A stretch of DNA of 64,000 nt from the NCBI RefSeq assembly GCF_900096965.1, contig NZ_FMYM01000002.1:186001-250000 (forward strand), in the 5' to 3' direction. The notes beneath the pieces were generated by a model. It was not told where the DNA came from. It ran no database searches and worked only from the letters and a program-made list of their open reading frames with translations. Each line of letters starts with the position of its first letter. Within the stretch, counting starts at the first letter, position 1. The position numbers and the translations under genes are program-made. The DNA comes from Shouchella lonarensis. Lineage in GTDB: Bacteria > Bacillota > Bacilli > Bacillales > Bacillaceae_D. This document shows positions 52,219-61,527 of this stretch, in pieces.

Positions 52219-52557
52219 TTAATTAGGCATCATACAAGCTCGCTTTGGGTCACAATAGTGGTATCCTCCGTAGGTAACGTACCATGTATCATTATCTAAA
52301 TGCTTATTTACTATTTTGAGTGTACCAATTCGACCGCCTTTGTTATAGCGGATCGTTTCTGGGGGTTTTTTTCCATAGTAAGTTTTCTTAACCCTAACAT
52401 AAATCCCTTTAGAACTTTGAGTTGTTACCTCTCCTGCAGCTATACTTTCACCCTGTTTTACTTGTGTAGACATAGCCCCTGCTTCTGATGTGGTACCGGG
52501 AATGAGGAGAGCTATTGATAGAATTGATAGCGAAGTGATTTGTTTTACACGCTTCAT
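52219..52557 (-). CDS. Small secreted protein, function unknown
   Basis: A 112-residue precursor with a Sec signal peptide (MKRVKQITSLSILSIALLIP; cleavage near SEA or AGA, residues 26-28). The mature part is short, basic and Tyr/Lys-rich with two C-terminal Cys (102 and 108, YCDPKRACM) that could form a disulfide. No family recognised. CTGGAGG lies upstream of the ATG. The 278 bases beyond it (52558-52835) hold no gene I can support. Confidence 0.7.
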   Translation of the reverse strand: MKRVKQITSLSILSIALLIPGTTSEAGAMSTQVKQGESIAAGEVTTQSSKGIYVRVKKTYYGKKPPETIRYNKGGRIGTLKIVNKHLDNDTWYVTYGGYHYCDPKRACMMPN

Positions 52558-52835
52558 TGTAAAAAACCTCCAGTTAGTATTTTTGATAAAGGTTGTTCCT
52601 ATGTTTAAAGTAGGAAACTAAGTAACTACCTTTTCAGTTCAATTATAACGCATTGTGCCGGATTATGCAATCAGCTTCGGTGTTTTTGAATATTTGAGTA
52701 CGATTTTTGAGTAATAATCATGTATGGCTAAACGTCATTGCTATGTTTGCTTTTTTTTGTTCTTTTAGCAGGAATCTCCTGCACGCGTGGCGAATACTTA
52801 GTGACATAAGCGACGCGTGTCGTTTGGAGGCTGAT

Positions 52836-53441
52836 TCAGGCGATGTTCTTACTCACTCTCGGTAAATGCCAGCAATAACGCACTGTCAGCATCCGCAAGC
52901 AAATCACCAACACGAATAAAACATACTGCGCAATCGGATGACTGAAGCCGATACCGATGAGCAACCCTGCAAATAGTGCCCAACCTGCGTAAATGTCGGT
53001 ATGAAGAACAAGAGGTTTTCGTCCAGCCAAAACATCGCGGAGCATGCCACCGCCAACGCCGGTGAGCACAGCAGCAATCATCATCGCGAAAATCGATTCA
53101 TTTGCACTTTGGGCAAAGATCGCACCTTGAATGGCAAAGGCGGATAATCCGACGGCGTCAAAGAAAATGCCCCAGCGGTTCCAAAGCTGAAAGTAGCAGG
53201 ACGGTAAGAGGACAAGCAATGTGATTAAGGCAAAGGTGAGTAAAAATAAAGGCGTTTGCGCCCAAAAGGCAGAGACAGGTATACCGACGACGAGATTCCG
53301 GATCATACCTCCACCGAAAGCAGTAATGAAACCGAGTGTGTAGACACCAAACAGGTCGTATTTCTCTTCAAAAGCAACAAGCGCGCCAGAGAGTGCAAAT
53401 GCAAGTGTACCGATAATCGTAAAGATTTCCCACGTATTCAA
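52836..53441 (-). CDS. TRIC-type cation channel family protein (UPF0126)
   Basis: Integral membrane protein, about 201 residues, with two repeats of three to four helices. Each carries the family signature: FGGGMIRNLVVG in the first repeat and GVGGGMLRDVLAG in the second. Prokaryotic members form trimeric cation (K+) channels (family knowledge); the physiological role is uncertain. The TTG at 53441 has ACGGAGG 8 bases upstream; the longer frame to 53507 has no site. Monocistronic. Confidence 0.88.
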   Translation of the reverse strand: MNTWEIFTIIGTLAFALSGALVAFEEKYDLFGVYTLGFITAFGGGMIRNLVVGIPVSAFWAQTPLFLLTFALITLLVLLPSCYFQLWNRWGIFFDAVGLSAFAIQGAIFAQSANESIFAMMIAAVLTGVGGGMLRDVLAGRKPLVLHTDIYAGWALFAGLLIGIGFSHPIAQYVLFVLVICLRMLTVRYCWHLPRVSKNIA

Positions 53442-53574
53442 AATAATTCCTCCGTTAGCATGATAAAAATGATATACAATGAATGAGTACTTTGATATAG
53501 CTGGCATGATGTAGACTAACGTATTTGGATTTTAGTTATGGCATTTCTTATGAGATAGAAAGGGGTATTGTGAA

Positions 53575-54210
53575 ATGAGCAATATTATTGTAACAGGTTT
53601 TGAACCGTTTTTGCAGCACCAAGAAAATCCAACGGAGATGGTTGCGCGCAAACTAAATGGCAAAGTCGTTGGGGGTCATACCATTTGCGGTTATGTGTTA
53701 CCAGTGAGCTATCAAGATGCGGCACAACAGTTGTTGAAGCTCGTCATAAGCAAGAAGCCATCTGTTGTGATGATGCTTGGTTTAGCAGGGGATAGGGATG
53801 TCATCACACCAGAGCGTGTCGCAATCAATGTGATGGATGGTGCTAAAGATAATGATGGGAGGCAGATGGTTGATCAGTCAATTGCGTCTGAAGGGCCGGC
53901 GGCTTATTTTTCGACATTGCCGATCAAGGAAATGGTAGAAAGGTTACAAGAAAAAAAGATTCCAGCACACATTTCCAATACGGCTGGAACGTACGTGTGT
54001 AATATGCTCATGTACCGGGTGTTACATTATCTGAACCTAGCGGGGTTCGCAAGCGATGTGAGGGCTGGTTTTGTTCACATCCCGTATGCAAGCAAGATGA
54101 AAGTGATAGATGATACGCCTTTTACAAATGACAAATTGGTTGAGGCAGTTCAAGAGATGCTCGCTGTCACAATCGATACCGAGACGATTCAGATGGGCGT
54201 TTCTAAATAA
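53575..54210 (+). CDS. pcp: Pyroglutamyl-peptidase I
   Basis: Cysteine peptidase that removes N-terminal pyroglutamate from peptides; 211 residues. Catalytic residues are in place: Glu in the ERVAINVMDG region, Cys in NTAGTYVCNMLMY and His in GFVHIPY. The N-terminal VTGFEPF is the family start. AAAGGGG upstream of the ATG. The 3' end overlaps the convergent YigZ gene by 22 bases. Peptide handling fits with the two OppA-fed importer genes nearby. Confidence 0.93.
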   Translation: MSNIIVTGFEPFLQHQENPTEMVARKLNGKVVGGHTICGYVLPVSYQDAAQQLLKLVISKKPSVVMMLGLAGDRDVITPERVAINVMDGAKDNDGRQMVDQSIASEGPAAYFSTLPIKEMVERLQEKKIPAHISNTAGTYVCNMLMYRVLHYLNLAGFASDVRAGFVHIPYASKMKVIDDTPFTNDKLVEAVQEMLAVTIDTETIQMGVSK

Positions 54211-54821
54211 GAAGTGTCACCGTTTGCAATGACTGCTTGACCGTTTGTTACTGCGGTTACCCATTGATGGAAAGTATCTACTAAATGTTGTTCAACATAC
54301 GTTTCAATCGTCACTTTGTCTGTATACGACACGGTTTTAATAATGTAAGGGGAGGTGTGTAGTTCATTTTCAAGTTTGCCAAGCCAGGTGTAGTTGACAG
54401 TGGTATGGACAACTTGAACTCGGGTGCGTTTGACGATCCCAATAGATTCAAGCCCGGTACTGACAGCACGACCATATGCCCGGATTAATCCGCCAGCGCC
54501 TAATTTGATCCCACCGAAATAGCGGGTGACGACAACACATGTATCCTTTAACCCGCGTTTCTTTAATACTTCAAGCATGGGAACACCTGCTGTACCGCTT
54601 GGTTCGCCATCGTCGTTTGCTTTTTGAATCGTATCGTTTTCGCCAATCAAGTAAGCAGCGCAATTGTGGGCAGCATGCCAATGTTCTTTTTTGATACTTA
54701 AAATAAAGTTGGTTGCATCTTGCTCGGTTTCAGTTCTTTTAAAGTGAGCAATGAAGCGCGATTTTTGAACGACCATCTCGTATTCTCCTGTTTGTTTAAT
54801 GGTCAAGTATTGTTGTAACAT
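54189..54821 (-). CDS. yvyE: YigZ/IMPACT family protein (YvyE)
   Basis: A 210-residue cytoplasmic protein: N-terminal UPF0029 domain (SRFIAHFKRTETEQDATNFI; HNCAAYLIG; DDGEPSGTAGVPML; VVTRYFGGIKLGAGGLIRAY) and a C-terminal ferredoxin-like DUF1949 domain (about 135-200). Biochemical role unsettled; eukaryotic IMPACT acts in translation control. In B. subtilis yvyE is likewise next to degSU, divergently arranged. GAGGAG precedes the ATG. Confidence 0.92.
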   Translation of the reverse strand: MLQQYLTIKQTGEYEMVVQKSRFIAHFKRTETEQDATNFILSIKKEHWHAAHNCAAYLIGENDTIQKANDDGEPSGTAGVPMLEVLKKRGLKDTCVVVTRYFGGIKLGAGGLIRAYGRAVSTGLESIGIVKRTRVQVVHTTVNYTWLGKLENELHTSPYIIKTVSYTDKVTIETYVEQHLVDTFHQWVTAVTNGQAVIANGDTSYLETPI

Positions 54822-55114
54822 AGGCTGCTCCTCATATTTCCTTTGTTTTTTGTCAGTTTTTAACGGGGTGATGTAGTATAATCAGTTTATAGGGACAGGA
54901 ATTTGTTTTAAGTAAGGTTTGCAGGGGATAGGGAATGTTTGATAAACTGAATAAGTATAGGTCTTACTATTCTACCACGATTGTTTCTGATGTGAAATCA
55001 TTTTCCAAAGAAGATGCAAGGTGTTGTAAAAAGAACAACCTGCAAAATGTATGGCGACAGGATCGTGCGCAATGTTCGGTTTTTCTCTAAATCTGTGAAA
55101 GGCGGGTGAAATGG
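54822..55114. promoter_or_regulatory. yvyE/degS divergent intergenic region
   Basis: A TATAAT at about 54877-54882 (GTAGTATAATCAG) is the best -10 facing degS, but its -35 is poor, suggesting an activator or alternative control. About 230 bases of leader precede degS. No other element is clear. Confidence 0.35.
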
Positions 55115-56134
55115 ATGAAAGCGAATGAAGCAATGTGTGACAAGATAATGGAACAAGTCCGAGATGATGTGCAAGGAGCGCAGGAGAAAATAAAGACGAT
55201 GGATGCGTGTGCACGCGAGGAATATCACGCGATTGTGCAAGCGAAGTCATGTGCCCAGGACGCAATTGCCGCAAGTCACGATGAAGAGATATCATGCGAA
55301 GATCAATCTGTTGATGCTTTCATGAGGAGACAAGAGAACGACAAGGACATGGACATGGAGGGACGCCTGCTAGTGCTGCAACAGACAATGATGAAGACGA
55401 CGCGTTACTCTGAGCAATTAACGCGGGCTGGAGACGCTTTGGCAGGTGTAGAACAACATTCAAGTGATCGGGCAATCCAGGCAAGAGCTGTTGCTGTTCG
55501 TGAAGAAGAGCGATTGCGATTAGCAAGAGATATGCACGATGGTCCAGCACAGTTGATGACACAAGTCATGTTACATACAGATTATATTCCATTTGTTTAC
55601 GAAAAAGAAGGATTACATGCGGCGCTAGACGAGCTTCACATGTTGCGTGAGTATGTGAGGGCGTTATCTGAAGATGTAAGACGCGTTGTGGCTGACTTAA
55701 GACCAGCAGATATGAGTGACAAAGGGATTGTCGAAACATTGCGTGTCTATATCGAAGGCATAGAAGAACAAATGGTTAAAGGAAGCATTGTTTTTGAATC
55801 GATGGGTGAAGCAGAGGGCTTGTCGTTAGATATGCAAATTGCCTTGTTTCGCTTGGTTCAGGAATCCCTGCATAATGTGAAGAAGCATGCTGAGGCCGAT
55901 AAGGTAACTGTCACGTTAGAAATGAAAGCGCATGAGATTGTATTACAAGTGGTTGATAACGGGAAAGGATTTGATCCAACACAACGTAAGGCCACTTCAT
56001 TTGGTTTAGTTGGGATGAAAGAACGAGTAGATGCACTTGGTGGTGTCATTGACATTGATTCGGGCATCGGTCATGGGACGAGTGTAACCATTTTTGTACC
56101 GAGAGACTGTAGTCAGACCTTAGAGGAAGCATGA
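55115..56134 (+). CDS. degS: Sensor histidine kinase DegS
   Basis: Cytoplasmic kinase, about 339 residues, somewhat shorter than the roughly 385 of B. subtilis. N-terminal coiled-coil sensor (about 1-130, rich in Glu/Lys/Gln), HisKA_3 with the phospho-His in LARDMHDGPAQLM, and HATPase_c with the N-box LVQESLHNVKKHAEADK, DNGKGFDP and GHGTSVTIFVP. Phosphorylates DegU to control competence, motility, exoenzymes and biofilm. The ATG at 55115 has AGGCGG 9 bases upstream; a GTG at 55106 is rejected. Confidence 0.92.
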   Translation: MKANEAMCDKIMEQVRDDVQGAQEKIKTMDACAREEYHAIVQAKSCAQDAIAASHDEEISCEDQSVDAFMRRQENDKDMDMEGRLLVLQQTMMKTTRYSEQLTRAGDALAGVEQHSSDRAIQARAVAVREEERLRLARDMHDGPAQLMTQVMLHTDYIPFVYEKEGLHAALDELHMLREYVRALSEDVRRVVADLRPADMSDKGIVETLRVYIEGIEEQMVKGSIVFESMGEAEGLSLDMQIALFRLVQESLHNVKKHAEADKVTVTLEMKAHEIVLQVVDNGKGFDPTQRKATSFGLVGMKERVDALGGVIDIDSGIGHGTSVTIFVPRDCSQTLEEA

Positions 56135-56158
56135 GTTGTACAAGGGGGAATCGCACGA

Positions 56159-56872
56159 GTGAAAACAGAAGAAAGACATAAAATACGTATCGCAATGATT
56201 GACGATCATCCTTTATTTCGTGCAGGAGTAAAGCAAATTTTATCTATGGAAGAAAATTTCGAAGTTGTGGCAGAAGGAGAAGACGGGTCTGAGGCAGTTG
56301 ATCTCATGCGGCAGTACCAGCCGGACATTATTCTCATGGATATGCAAATGCCAAAGGTGAATGGTATCGAAGCAACAGAGACATTGCTGCAGTCATTTCC
56401 TAACGCTAAGGTGTTAATTTTATCTATTTATGAAGAGGAAACATATGTCTCTTCTGTGTTGCGTGCCGGTGCTGTAGGTTATTTGTTAAAAGAAATGAAA
56501 GCAACAAAATTAATTGAAGCGATTAAAATGACGGCGGCAGGGGGCATGTATATTCATCCGAAAGTGGCACCTTACGTTTTAAAAGAGTACCGAGATTTAT
56601 GGCAAAAACAACAAGCGCAACAAGCTGCAACTGCTTACCAAGTGGTTGAATATTGTCGTCCCTTACATTTGTTGACAGTAAGAGAGTGTGAAATATTGCA
56701 ATTACTCGTTGACGGAGAAAATAATAAAGGAATGGCTGAATCGCTCTACATTAGTGAGAAGACGGTCAAAAACCACATTAGTCGTATTTTACGAAAATTG
56801 AAAGTGAAAGATCGTACACAAGCTGTTGTAGAGGCCATGAAGCGTGGTTATGTGCTTGTGCGTGATGATTGA
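56159..56872 (+). CDS. degU: Response regulator DegU
   Basis: Response regulator, 237 residues: receiver (10-125) with MIDDHPLFRAG, phospho-Asp in IILMDMQMP and Lys in YLLKEM; LuxR-type HTH (about 168-230) with LTVRECEILQLL and SEKTVKNHISRILRKLKVKDR. GTG start with AAGGGGGAA upstream, 24 bases after degS. In Bacilli it also activates comK and the comF and fla/che genes in its unphosphorylated or phosphorylated form. Confidence 0.95.
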   Translation: MKTEERHKIRIAMIDDHPLFRAGVKQILSMEENFEVVAEGEDGSEAVDLMRQYQPDIILMDMQMPKVNGIEATETLLQSFPNAKVLILSIYEEETYVSSVLRAGAVGYLLKEMKATKLIEAIKMTAAGGMYIHPKVAPYVLKEYRDLWQKQQAQQAATAYQVVEYCRPLHLLTVRECEILQLLVDGENNKGMAESLYISEKTVKNHISRILRKLKVKDRTQAVVEAMKRGYVLVRDD

Positions 56873-57031
56873 TGCGTTTCGTTGTCAAATTGTGCTTTTT
56901 TCCAGTAACAAAGAAAATCAACCAAGAAATTTGCTGATATTTCTCGGGAAATAAATGATTTAAGCGATTTCCCTTGATTATCGGCGCACTTTCCGCTACA
57001 TTTAGGAAGACTGATGTAGGAGGAATAGTAA

Positions 57032-57874
57032 ATGGTGAAAACAGCAATTGTTACAGATACAACCGCTTTTTTGGATCAAGACATGATTAAGACGTTCAAT
57101 GTGTATGAGGTTCCTTTGTCTGTCATTTTTGACGGAAAAGCATACCGTGAAGGGATTGATATGACAGCGGCTGCTTTCTATGAAAAATTAGAGACGGAGC
57201 AAGCATTGCCAACGACTTCGCAGCCGCCTGTAGGTGCATTTGTATCTTTATTTGAGCAACTTAAGGAAGATGGGTATACAGATGTTGTTTCCGTTCATTT
57301 GTCATCTAAAATTAGTGGGACTTATCAAACCGCCATGTCCGCGGCTCGTATGGTTGAAGGGCTAACAGTGCATGGATTTGATTCAGAAATTAGTTCTGCG
57401 CCCCAAGCGTTTTTCGTACAAACCGCAGCAGAAATGGTGCGGGATGGGGCTGATGCGACACATATTATCGCTACGTTACAACAATTAAAAGAGAAGGCCT
57501 GCGCTTATTTTATGGTCGATGATTTAAATCATTTGCGTCGTGGTGGGCGATTAAGTGGTGCGCAAGCATTAATTGGTGGTTTATTACAAATCAAGCCGAT
57601 CTTACATTTTGAGGATGGTACCATTGTGCCATTTGAAAAGGTACGAACAGAAAAAAAAGCGTTAAATCGCATTTTATCGATGTTGTACGCTGATATTGAT
57701 GCAGGTAAAGTGACGCGTGTAGCTGTTATTCATGCAAACCGCCCTGATCGGGCTGAGGCATTGAAGCAGGAGATCGAAGCGTATAATAAAACACTCGAAA
57801 TACGTACAGGCTATTTTAGTCCGGTCATTGGCACGCATCTTGGAGTGGGCAGTTTAGGAATTGGTTGGCACTAA
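57032..57874 (+). CDS. degV: DegV family fatty-acid-binding protein
   Basis: A 280-residue DegV protein of the FakB group: TDTTAFL at the N-terminus, TTSQPPVGAF near residue 65, VHLSSKISGTYQTA near 88, HLRRGGRLSGAQALIGGLLQIKPIL near 170 and a C-terminal IGTHLGVGSLGIGW. Such proteins bind a fatty acid and present it to FakA kinase (family knowledge). AGGAGG upstream of the ATG. It lies between degU and comFA as in B. subtilis. Confidence 0.94.
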   Translation: MVKTAIVTDTTAFLDQDMIKTFNVYEVPLSVIFDGKAYREGIDMTAAAFYEKLETEQALPTTSQPPVGAFVSLFEQLKEDGYTDVVSVHLSSKISGTYQTAMSAARMVEGLTVHGFDSEISSAPQAFFVQTAAEMVRDGADATHIIATLQQLKEKACAYFMVDDLNHLRRGGRLSGAQALIGGLLQIKPILHFEDGTIVPFEKVRTEKKALNRILSMLYADIDAGKVTRVAVIHANRPDRAEALKQEIEAYNKTLEIRTGYFSPVIGTHLGVGSLGIGWH

Positions 57875-57923
57875 TTTACGTTTAAATGATGTACACTATT
57901 TTTTGAAACGTGGGGGTGGCGTT

Positions 57924-59252
57924 ATGACTAATCAGGCGATCCGTCAATGTTTAGCGGGTCGACAATTGTTAGAAACAGAAGTGCCATTCCCTAAAGAAGT
58001 GCTGCATCGTTCTCTTCATGTGAATCACCAACCAGCGTTGCAAAGTGAATTTGGCCACTGGCATTGTCGTCGGTGTGGCAATGATGAGCAGGCCCTTTTT
58101 TATACACATGAATGTGCGCGTTGTAAACAGCAATGCACATATTGTCGCTATTGTATTCGGCTCGGAAAAGCGTCCTCGTGTACGCTTTTATATACGTGGG
58201 TAGGGGCATTGTTCTCTTACCGTCCGCTATTTTCGGCGTGTGCGTGGCGTGGGACGCTCACGTCTGCACAAGCTGTAGCTGCAAAGGCATTGGTACGCGC
58301 GGTAGAACAAGCGCATGTACATCTACTTTGGGCAGTATGTGGGGCGGGGAAGACAGAAGTATTGTATCCTGCGTTAGCGCGTAGTTTTGCACTTGGTTAT
58401 CGTGTTGCGATTGTCGCACCAAGAATAGATGTAATAAAAGAGTTAGCACCGCGTTTATATGAGGCGTTCCCGAAAGTATCTCAAAGTGTATGGTATGCAG
58501 GTAGCCGGAAACAACCGTTACACGCACAACTTGTACTTGCGACAACGCACCAACTGATGCGTTATCAACATGCATTTGATGTGGTGATTGTTGATGAGGT
58601 GGACGCATTTCCTTACGCTTACGATGAGCGTTTGCAGCGCGCGGTTGAGCGTGCGCGCAAAAATGTAAGCGCATTCATATTGCTTAGTGCGACCCCTTCT
58701 AGGCAAATTCAGAAACAGTATCGCTTTCATCAAACAAAAATTTCGAGAAGGTTCCATGGCCATGATTTACCTCTCCCTTCTCTGCAATGGTGTGGACATT
58801 GGCGAAAGGATTTGCAACAAGGGAAGTTGCCGAAGAAAGTGCGCGCGTGGATGATGTCACACCGAATAAAGCCAAAAATGATTTTTGTTCCCTCAGTCCA
58901 CATTTTGGAACAATTGTCAATCAGTTTAAAACGTGCTGACATGGCACACGTTGCCGTTCATGCTCAGTCGCAGGCAAGACATACAGATGTAGCATTGTAT
59001 CGACGTGGTGAAGTTGATTGCATTGTGACGACAACAATTTTAGAGAGAGGAATTACAATCAAAGGCTTGCAAGTCGCTGTACTAGGCGCGGAGGATCATA
59101 TTTTCACTGAAGCAGCACTTGTACAAATAAGCGGTCGAGTGGGGCGGAATCAGGCTGAACCAACAGGGGACATTGTATTCTTTCATCACGGTAAGACAAA
59201 AGCAATGAAGAAAGCGATTGCGCACATTGTATCGATGAACGAGGAGGAATGA
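57924..59252 (+). CDS. comFA: ComFA, DNA-uptake ATPase/helicase
   Basis: Competence ATPase, 442 residues, that drives transforming single-stranded DNA into the cytoplasm. N-terminal zinc-finger cysteines (HCRRCGNDE, HECARCKQQCTYCRYC), Walker A AVCGAGKTEV, DEAD-type VIVDEVDAFPY, LLSATPS and the C-terminal helicase motif ISGRVGRN. The ATG at 57924 follows GTGGGGGTGG; the longer frame to 57861 overlaps degV and is rejected. Directly followed by comFC with a 4-base overlap; there is no comFB between them, unlike in B. subtilis. Confidence 0.93.
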   Translation: MTNQAIRQCLAGRQLLETEVPFPKEVLHRSLHVNHQPALQSEFGHWHCRRCGNDEQALFYTHECARCKQQCTYCRYCIRLGKASSCTLLYTWVGALFSYRPLFSACAWRGTLTSAQAVAAKALVRAVEQAHVHLLWAVCGAGKTEVLYPALARSFALGYRVAIVAPRIDVIKELAPRLYEAFPKVSQSVWYAGSRKQPLHAQLVLATTHQLMRYQHAFDVVIVDEVDAFPYAYDERLQRAVERARKNVSAFILLSATPSRQIQKQYRFHQTKISRRFHGHDLPLPSLQWCGHWRKDLQQGKLPKKVRAWMMSHRIKPKMIFVPSVHILEQLSISLKRADMAHVAVHAQSQARHTDVALYRRGEVDCIVTTTILERGITIKGLQVAVLGAEDHIFTEAALVQISGRVGRNQAEPTGDIVFFHHGKTKAMKKAIAHIVSMNEEE

Positions 59253-59959
59253 GTGTGAGGCGGTGTATCATTTGTCATGTTTCATTTCGGACAGCGATGT
59301 CGTTTCGAATGCTCATGGATCCAGGAGAAGAGAAGATGTGTGAGCAATGTTACGAAAAATTAGAAGCGATAGAGGGGAGCGGATGCCAGCGTTGTGGGAG
59401 TAAGGTTGTTCATGAGAAGCAAGAGATTTGCTATGATTGTGTGCGCTGGTCAAAAATGCTTGAAGGCGATGTGTTGGAACGCAATTATTCGTTGTTTTAT
59501 TATAATGATTTCTTAAAGGGGATATTAGCAGATTACAAGTATCGAGGAGATGTTGCTTTACATGAATGTTTTGTAGCGGTTATGCGGCGGGCATACCGTA
59601 AAACATTTGCTCACTGTATACCTGTAGCGATCCCGCTTTCTCCAGAAAGACTCAAGGAGAGGGGGTTTAACCAGGCTGCATTGCTTGCTAGAAATTGGGC
59701 AGGTCGTGTCACTTGGTTACAGCGGGCAACAAGCGACTCAGGAAAACAAAGTAAAAAAACGCGCCGGCAGCGGATCGCGCTCATAAAAGAAAACCCTTTT
59801 AAACTTGCATCAGATGTTGAGCCTGCTTATTTCTCAGGAAAAAGTGTTGTCATTATGGATGATATTTATACAACTGGAACAACGGTGAGACAAGCGGCGC
59901 GCGTTCTGATCAAGTATGGCGCACAATCCGTGTCATCTTTGACAATCGCGCGTTCCTGA
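59249..59959 (+). CDS. comFC: ComFC competence protein
   Basis: A 236-residue phosphoribosyltransferase-fold protein needed for natural transformation. N-terminal zinc-binding Cys pairs (CIICHVSF, MCEQCYEK, CQRCGSKV, ICYDC), RGFNQAALLAR, and the PRPP-binding-type loop VVIMDDIYTTGTTVRQAA at the end. Starts inside the comFA stop (ATGA) with GAGGAGGA upstream; a GTG at 59255 is possible. Confidence 0.92.
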   Translation: MSVRRCIICHVSFRTAMSFRMLMDPGEEKMCEQCYEKLEAIEGSGCQRCGSKVVHEKQEICYDCVRWSKMLEGDVLERNYSLFYYNDFLKGILADYKYRGDVALHECFVAVMRRAYRKTFAHCIPVAIPLSPERLKERGFNQAALLARNWAGRVTWLQRATSDSGKQSKKTRRQRIALIKENPFKLASDVEPAYFSGKSVVIMDDIYTTGTTVRQAARVLIKYGAQSVSSLTIARS

Positions 59960-59970
59960 GTCATGCGTAA

Positions 59971-60795
59971 TTACGGGGAGCGTGTGTCTAATTGTGGCGG
60001 CGTATCTAGCTTAAGAAGCGTATATTCTTTGCTGATGGTTTCGATGCCCTTTGTTGTCGGCGCTGTAAGTTCACAAAAGATGTAAACTTGTTCGACGAGC
60101 AGTGATGATTCATTAATAAATAACATGTAATGCAGCTGACTAAACTGGTACGATGCTTCTTTTTCTCTGTCCGATTGTTGATTCGCCATATCGTCTGGTA
60201 AAATGAAGGTGTCCGCAACTGCCTGTTGTTGCGTCTCATCTGCCTTTACGGATAGCACATACATATCTTCTTGTTGCTCAAAAATAACATGATCGATAAA
60301 CGTTTTGAACACTTCAAGGTGATCAACTGGTGCAAAATGGATGATGGATGTGTCTTGAAAGGTCGATAGACGAGGTGATTCCTCTGACCAATCTCCGTTA
60401 TTTAATACAAATGCAGATGTGTCAGTCTTCCAGATGGAGAAATCTTCACTCTGGCTGTCAGAAACAGATGGATCCCAGTCCTTTATGTGTTTGAATTCAC
60501 TATACCACGCATCTTGATTTGATACATATTGGGATGTCCCTTCTGTAACAGTAGTGTTTACTGTCGAGTAAGTATCTGTTTGGAGGAGGTGCGACAGGGT
60601 ATCAATTTGTTTGCTTTTAAAACCAAACACTTTTTGATGATTGTGTGTTTCGATGGATTGTTGGAGCAATGTGTCCACATCCAAGTGTTCATTATCTGTA
60701 TATGTCTGTACGTTCGGTGTCTCTTTCATTGAAAAAGAGCAACCACTTAACAGGAAAAGTAATAAAAGGCTATAGGTACGTAAATGCGAAAACAA
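59971..60795 (-). CDS. Lipoprotein of unknown function
   Basis: About 274 residues. N-terminal basic/hydrophobic signal with lipobox LLSGC, then a polar mature domain with no Cys cluster except one near the C-terminus. Segments such as YVSNQDAWYSEFKHIKDW and SEYxLLKLD-like ends recall lipoproteins with an LppX/LolA-like fold (DUF6612-type); this is a weak resemblance. The TTG at 60795 has AAGGGGGG 7 bases upstream; the ATG at 60825 has no site. It occupies, with csp, the space where B. subtilis has its flagellar genes. Confidence 0.75.
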   Translation of the reverse strand: MFSHLRTYSLLLLFLLSGCSFSMKETPNVQTYTDNEHLDVDTLLQQSIETHNHQKVFGFKSKQIDTLSHLLQTDTYSTVNTTVTEGTSQYVSNQDAWYSEFKHIKDWDPSVSDSQSEDFSIWKTDTSAFVLNNGDWSEESPRLSTFQDTSIIHFAPVDHLEVFKTFIDHVIFEQQEDMYVLSVKADETQQQAVADTFILPDDMANQQSDREKEASYQFSQLHYMLFINESSLLVEQVYIFCELTAPTTKGIETISKEYTLLKLDTPPQLDTRSP

Positions 60796-61167
60796 AGGCG
60801 AACCCCCCTTCTGGAGAAATAACATGCAAAAAACATTACAATTGTATTACATTTGACATCTATTGTAACAAAAGTTATGGATTAATGGAATAGGGAAAAT
60901 GTACTAGTGATCGTTGGAGAGAAAAAGAGAAAAATATTGCACTAATCTTTCGTCAATATTTTCGAAGTATGATTGAGAAAAAAGCTTGATAAATCAGTAC
61001 TTTGATACATTGAGCAAAGAAAAAGTATCACAGATCGCTAGAATTAGACATGGATTTATGATGCAGATTTAAAATAAATGGTTTGACTTTACTCCACTTC
61101 ACTGATATAGTTGAAGATGTGGTAAAGCACCACAATGAAATTTTCAGTAACGAAGGGAATGTGAAGC
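60796..61167. other. 372-base intergenic region with csp promoter and leader
   Basis: AT-rich; no gene supported. Holds the csp promoter (61083-61111) and a short GTGGT/ACCAC hairpin in the csp leader at about 61119-61133. Confidence 0.5.
61083..61111 (+). promoter_or_regulatory. SigA promoter of the cold-shock gene
   Basis: TTGACT (61083-61088), a 17-bp spacer and TATAGT (61106-61111). The start would lie near 61118, giving a leader of about 50 nt, shorter than in classical cold-induced cspA mRNAs. Confidence 0.75.
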
Positions 61168-61365
61168 ATGCAAGGAAAAGTAAAATGGTTTAATGCAGAA
61201 AAAGGTTTCGGTTTTATCGAGCGCGAAGATGGCGACGATGTATTCGTACATTTCTCAGCGATCAACTCTGAAGGCTTTAAAACACTTGATGAAGGTCAAG
61301 ATGTAGAATTTGAAATCGTTGAAGGCGCGCGTGGACCGCAAGCTGCAAACGTAATGAAGCTTTAA
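61168..61365 (+). CDS. Cold-shock protein (CspA/B family)
   Basis: A 65-residue single cold-shock domain, the usual size. RNP-1 is KGFGFIE and RNP-2 is VFVHFSAI; the N-terminal [11 protein letters not shown] is diagnostic. Binds single-stranded nucleic acid as an RNA chaperone. GAAGGGAATGTG precedes the ATG. Followed by its own terminator. Confidence 0.97.
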   Translation: MQGKVKWFNAEKGFGFIEREDGDDVFVHFSAINSEGFKTLDEGQDVEFEIVEGARGPQAANVMKL

Positions 61366-61404
61366 TTCACATTCCTGTACGGATATGAATGATAGCTAAT
61401 GAAC

Positions 61405-61434
61405 AGCCCACTTCACATCGAGGTGGGCTTTTGT
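61405..61434 (+). terminator. Terminator after csp
   Basis: AGCCCACTTC (61405-61414) pairs with GAGGTGGGCT (61420-61429) with one G-U, followed by TTTTGTC. Confidence 0.85.
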
Positions 61435-61468
61435 CATATTTTGTACACATTTACGTTTGTTTTCTGGT

Positions 61469-61496
61469 AGGAATACATATGGGGTTTGGCGAAATA
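61469..61496 (+). promoter_or_regulatory. Candidate SigH promoter of hpf
   Basis: AGGAATA (61469-61475), 12 bases, then GGCGAAATA (61488-61496) fits the SigH pattern AGGAWWW-N12-RNNGAATWW with one mismatch. B. subtilis hpf (yvyD) is known to be driven by SigH and SigB. Confidence 0.5.
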
Positions 61497-61527
61497 GTAT
61501 GTGTAAGAAAGAAAGGGGAGAGTTGAC

